NCBI RefSeq assembly: GCF_003712195.1
Contig: NZ_RDSD01000003.1
Location: 239,752-303,751, forward strand
DNA length: 64,000 nt
Origin: Proteiniphilum sp. X52
Lineage (GTDB): Bacteria; Bacteroidota; Bacteroidia; Bacteroidales; Dysgonomonadaceae
Reading direction: 5' to 3'
A program made the position numbers and the translations under genes. Below the pieces are notes generated by a model. That model was not told the origin of the DNA. It ran no database searches and was given only the letters and a program-made list of their open reading frames with translations. Positions 63,723 through 64,000 of this stretch are shown piece after piece; positions within the stretch are counted from its first letter, which is position 1; each line of letters begins with the position of its first letter.

Positions 63723-63753
63723 TTTTGCCGGGAGGCAAGATGGGATGTTTTTT
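63723..63753 (+). terminator. Candidate terminator after dapA
   Basis: TTTTGCC-GGGA-GGCAAGA (63723-63740) forms a stem of about seven pairs including one wobble, followed after seven bases by six T residues. It lies about 120 bases after the dapA stop. The rest of 63603-63866 shows no gene. Confidence 0.4.
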
Positions 63754-63804
63754 CGTTGTATCCGTCCTTTGGAATGTTAAAAAACCATTTTTTTTACGGA
63801 AAAA

Positions 63805-63837
63805 TTTGTGAAATAAAAACAGAATGATATAAATTTG
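63805..63837 (+). promoter_or_regulatory. Promoter of the right-edge gene
   Basis: TTTG (63805-63808) and TAAATTTG (63830-63837) match both halves of the Bacteroidetes promoter with a 21-base gap. The candidate ATG at 63867 follows 29 bases after the -7 box. Confidence 0.55.
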
Positions 63838-63866
63838 CAACAAAATATTTGAGAAAGTAGAGAAAA

Positions 63867-64000
63867 ATGAGGTTTAAGTTAGGAAATAATATAACATCTC
63901 CCTATTTGTTAACAAATACTAACGGGGGGGGGGCAGGCAAGCTCTCGTATAATCTCTTAAAGTTTTCTTCATCTCTTTTTAAAAGTTTATTATCCCGTTT
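63867..64000 (+). CDS. 5' end of an unknown gene with a G10 tract (partial)
   Basis: An ATG at 63867, behind a good promoter, opens a frame that stays open to the window edge (44 codons seen). It begins MRFKLGNNITSPYLLTNTN, followed by Gly-Gly-Gly-Ala-Gly and then KLSYNLLKFSSSLFKSLLSR. Codons 20-22 and the first base of 23 are a run of ten G. Such a tract just after the start can gain or lose bases and switch the gene on and off. Too little is visible to name the protein. The ATG could also be wrong if the real gene starts further right, or the tract length may be a sequencing artefact. Confidence 0.45.
   Translation, partial: MRFKLGNNITSPYLLTNTNGGGAGKLSYNLLKFSSSLFKSLLSR

Noticed and set aside
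63649..63843. 64-residue minus-strand frame near the right edge
   Set aside because: It overlaps the predicted promoter and terminator, has no family likeness, and is AT-driven.

Overview
The window looks like a chromosome segment of an anaerobic Bacteroidales bacterium, probably a Dysgonomonadaceae/Porphyromonadaceae type such as Proteiniphilum or Petrimonas. The reasons are two SusC/SusD pairs, many lipoprotein signals ending in a lipobox Cys, Bacteroidetes-type promoters (TAnnTTTG at -7) in front of many genes, little use of Shine-Dalgarno sites, intergenic heptamer tandem repeats, and a Bacteroidetes-style lysyl-tRNA synthetase with a C-terminal extension. The family assignment is inference; no rRNA or tRNA gene is visible.

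Layout. 1-2.2 kb: the end of an unknown gene, a DUF4143-type ATPase and a ParD/ParE toxin-antitoxin pair whose antitoxin start looks frameshifted. 2.2-20.8 kb (all minus strand): a sialic acid foraging island. In transcription order it holds an AGE-family epimerase, SusC, SusD, a two-domain sialate esterase, a GH20 hexosaminidase, the NanM mutarotase, an MFS transporter, the NanA lyase and a sialidase, followed by a TIM-barrel lipoprotein and an FAD oxidoreductase that may form a separate unit. Together these would strip O-acetyl groups, sialic acid and HexNAc from host glycans, import Neu5Ac and convert it through ManNAc to GlcNAc. No sugar kinase is present in the window.

21.2-34.4 kb: a second DUF4143 ATPase, a MurU-like nucleotidyltransferase, a SWIM/SNF2 helicase, a dicarboxylate-type symporter, the wreck of a tyrosine recombinase with 23-bp direct repeats beside it, an AmgK-RapZ fusion protein, NAD synthetase, a transglutaminase lipoprotein and a HAD phosphatase/mutase.

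34.6-49.2 kb: a second glycan locus in which sugar catabolism and capture lie in one minus-strand run: AgaS-like SIS protein, KbaZ/GatZ, PfkB kinase, KbaY/GatY aldolase, GH36 glycosidase, SusC, SusD, a PKD lipoprotein and a DUF4874/DUF4832 lipoprotein. A divergent DeoR-family regulator reads away from it, and the shared intergenic region is full of TTTCG boxes. The gene set points to galactosamine/GalNAc or galactoside breakdown through tagatose phosphates.

49.2-53.5 kb: housekeeping genes pgi, gpsA and lysS with degenerate heptamer repeats around them. 54.1-62.5 kb: a multimeric [FeFe] hydrogenase (24-kDa-like subunit, NuoF-like subunit fused to a GltD/NfnB-like flavoprotein, and HydA) facing maturases HydF and HydG. 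HydE is absent from the window. 62.7-63.6 kb: dapA. At the right edge a new gene with a G10 tract near its start codon runs out of the window and is a candidate phase-variable locus.
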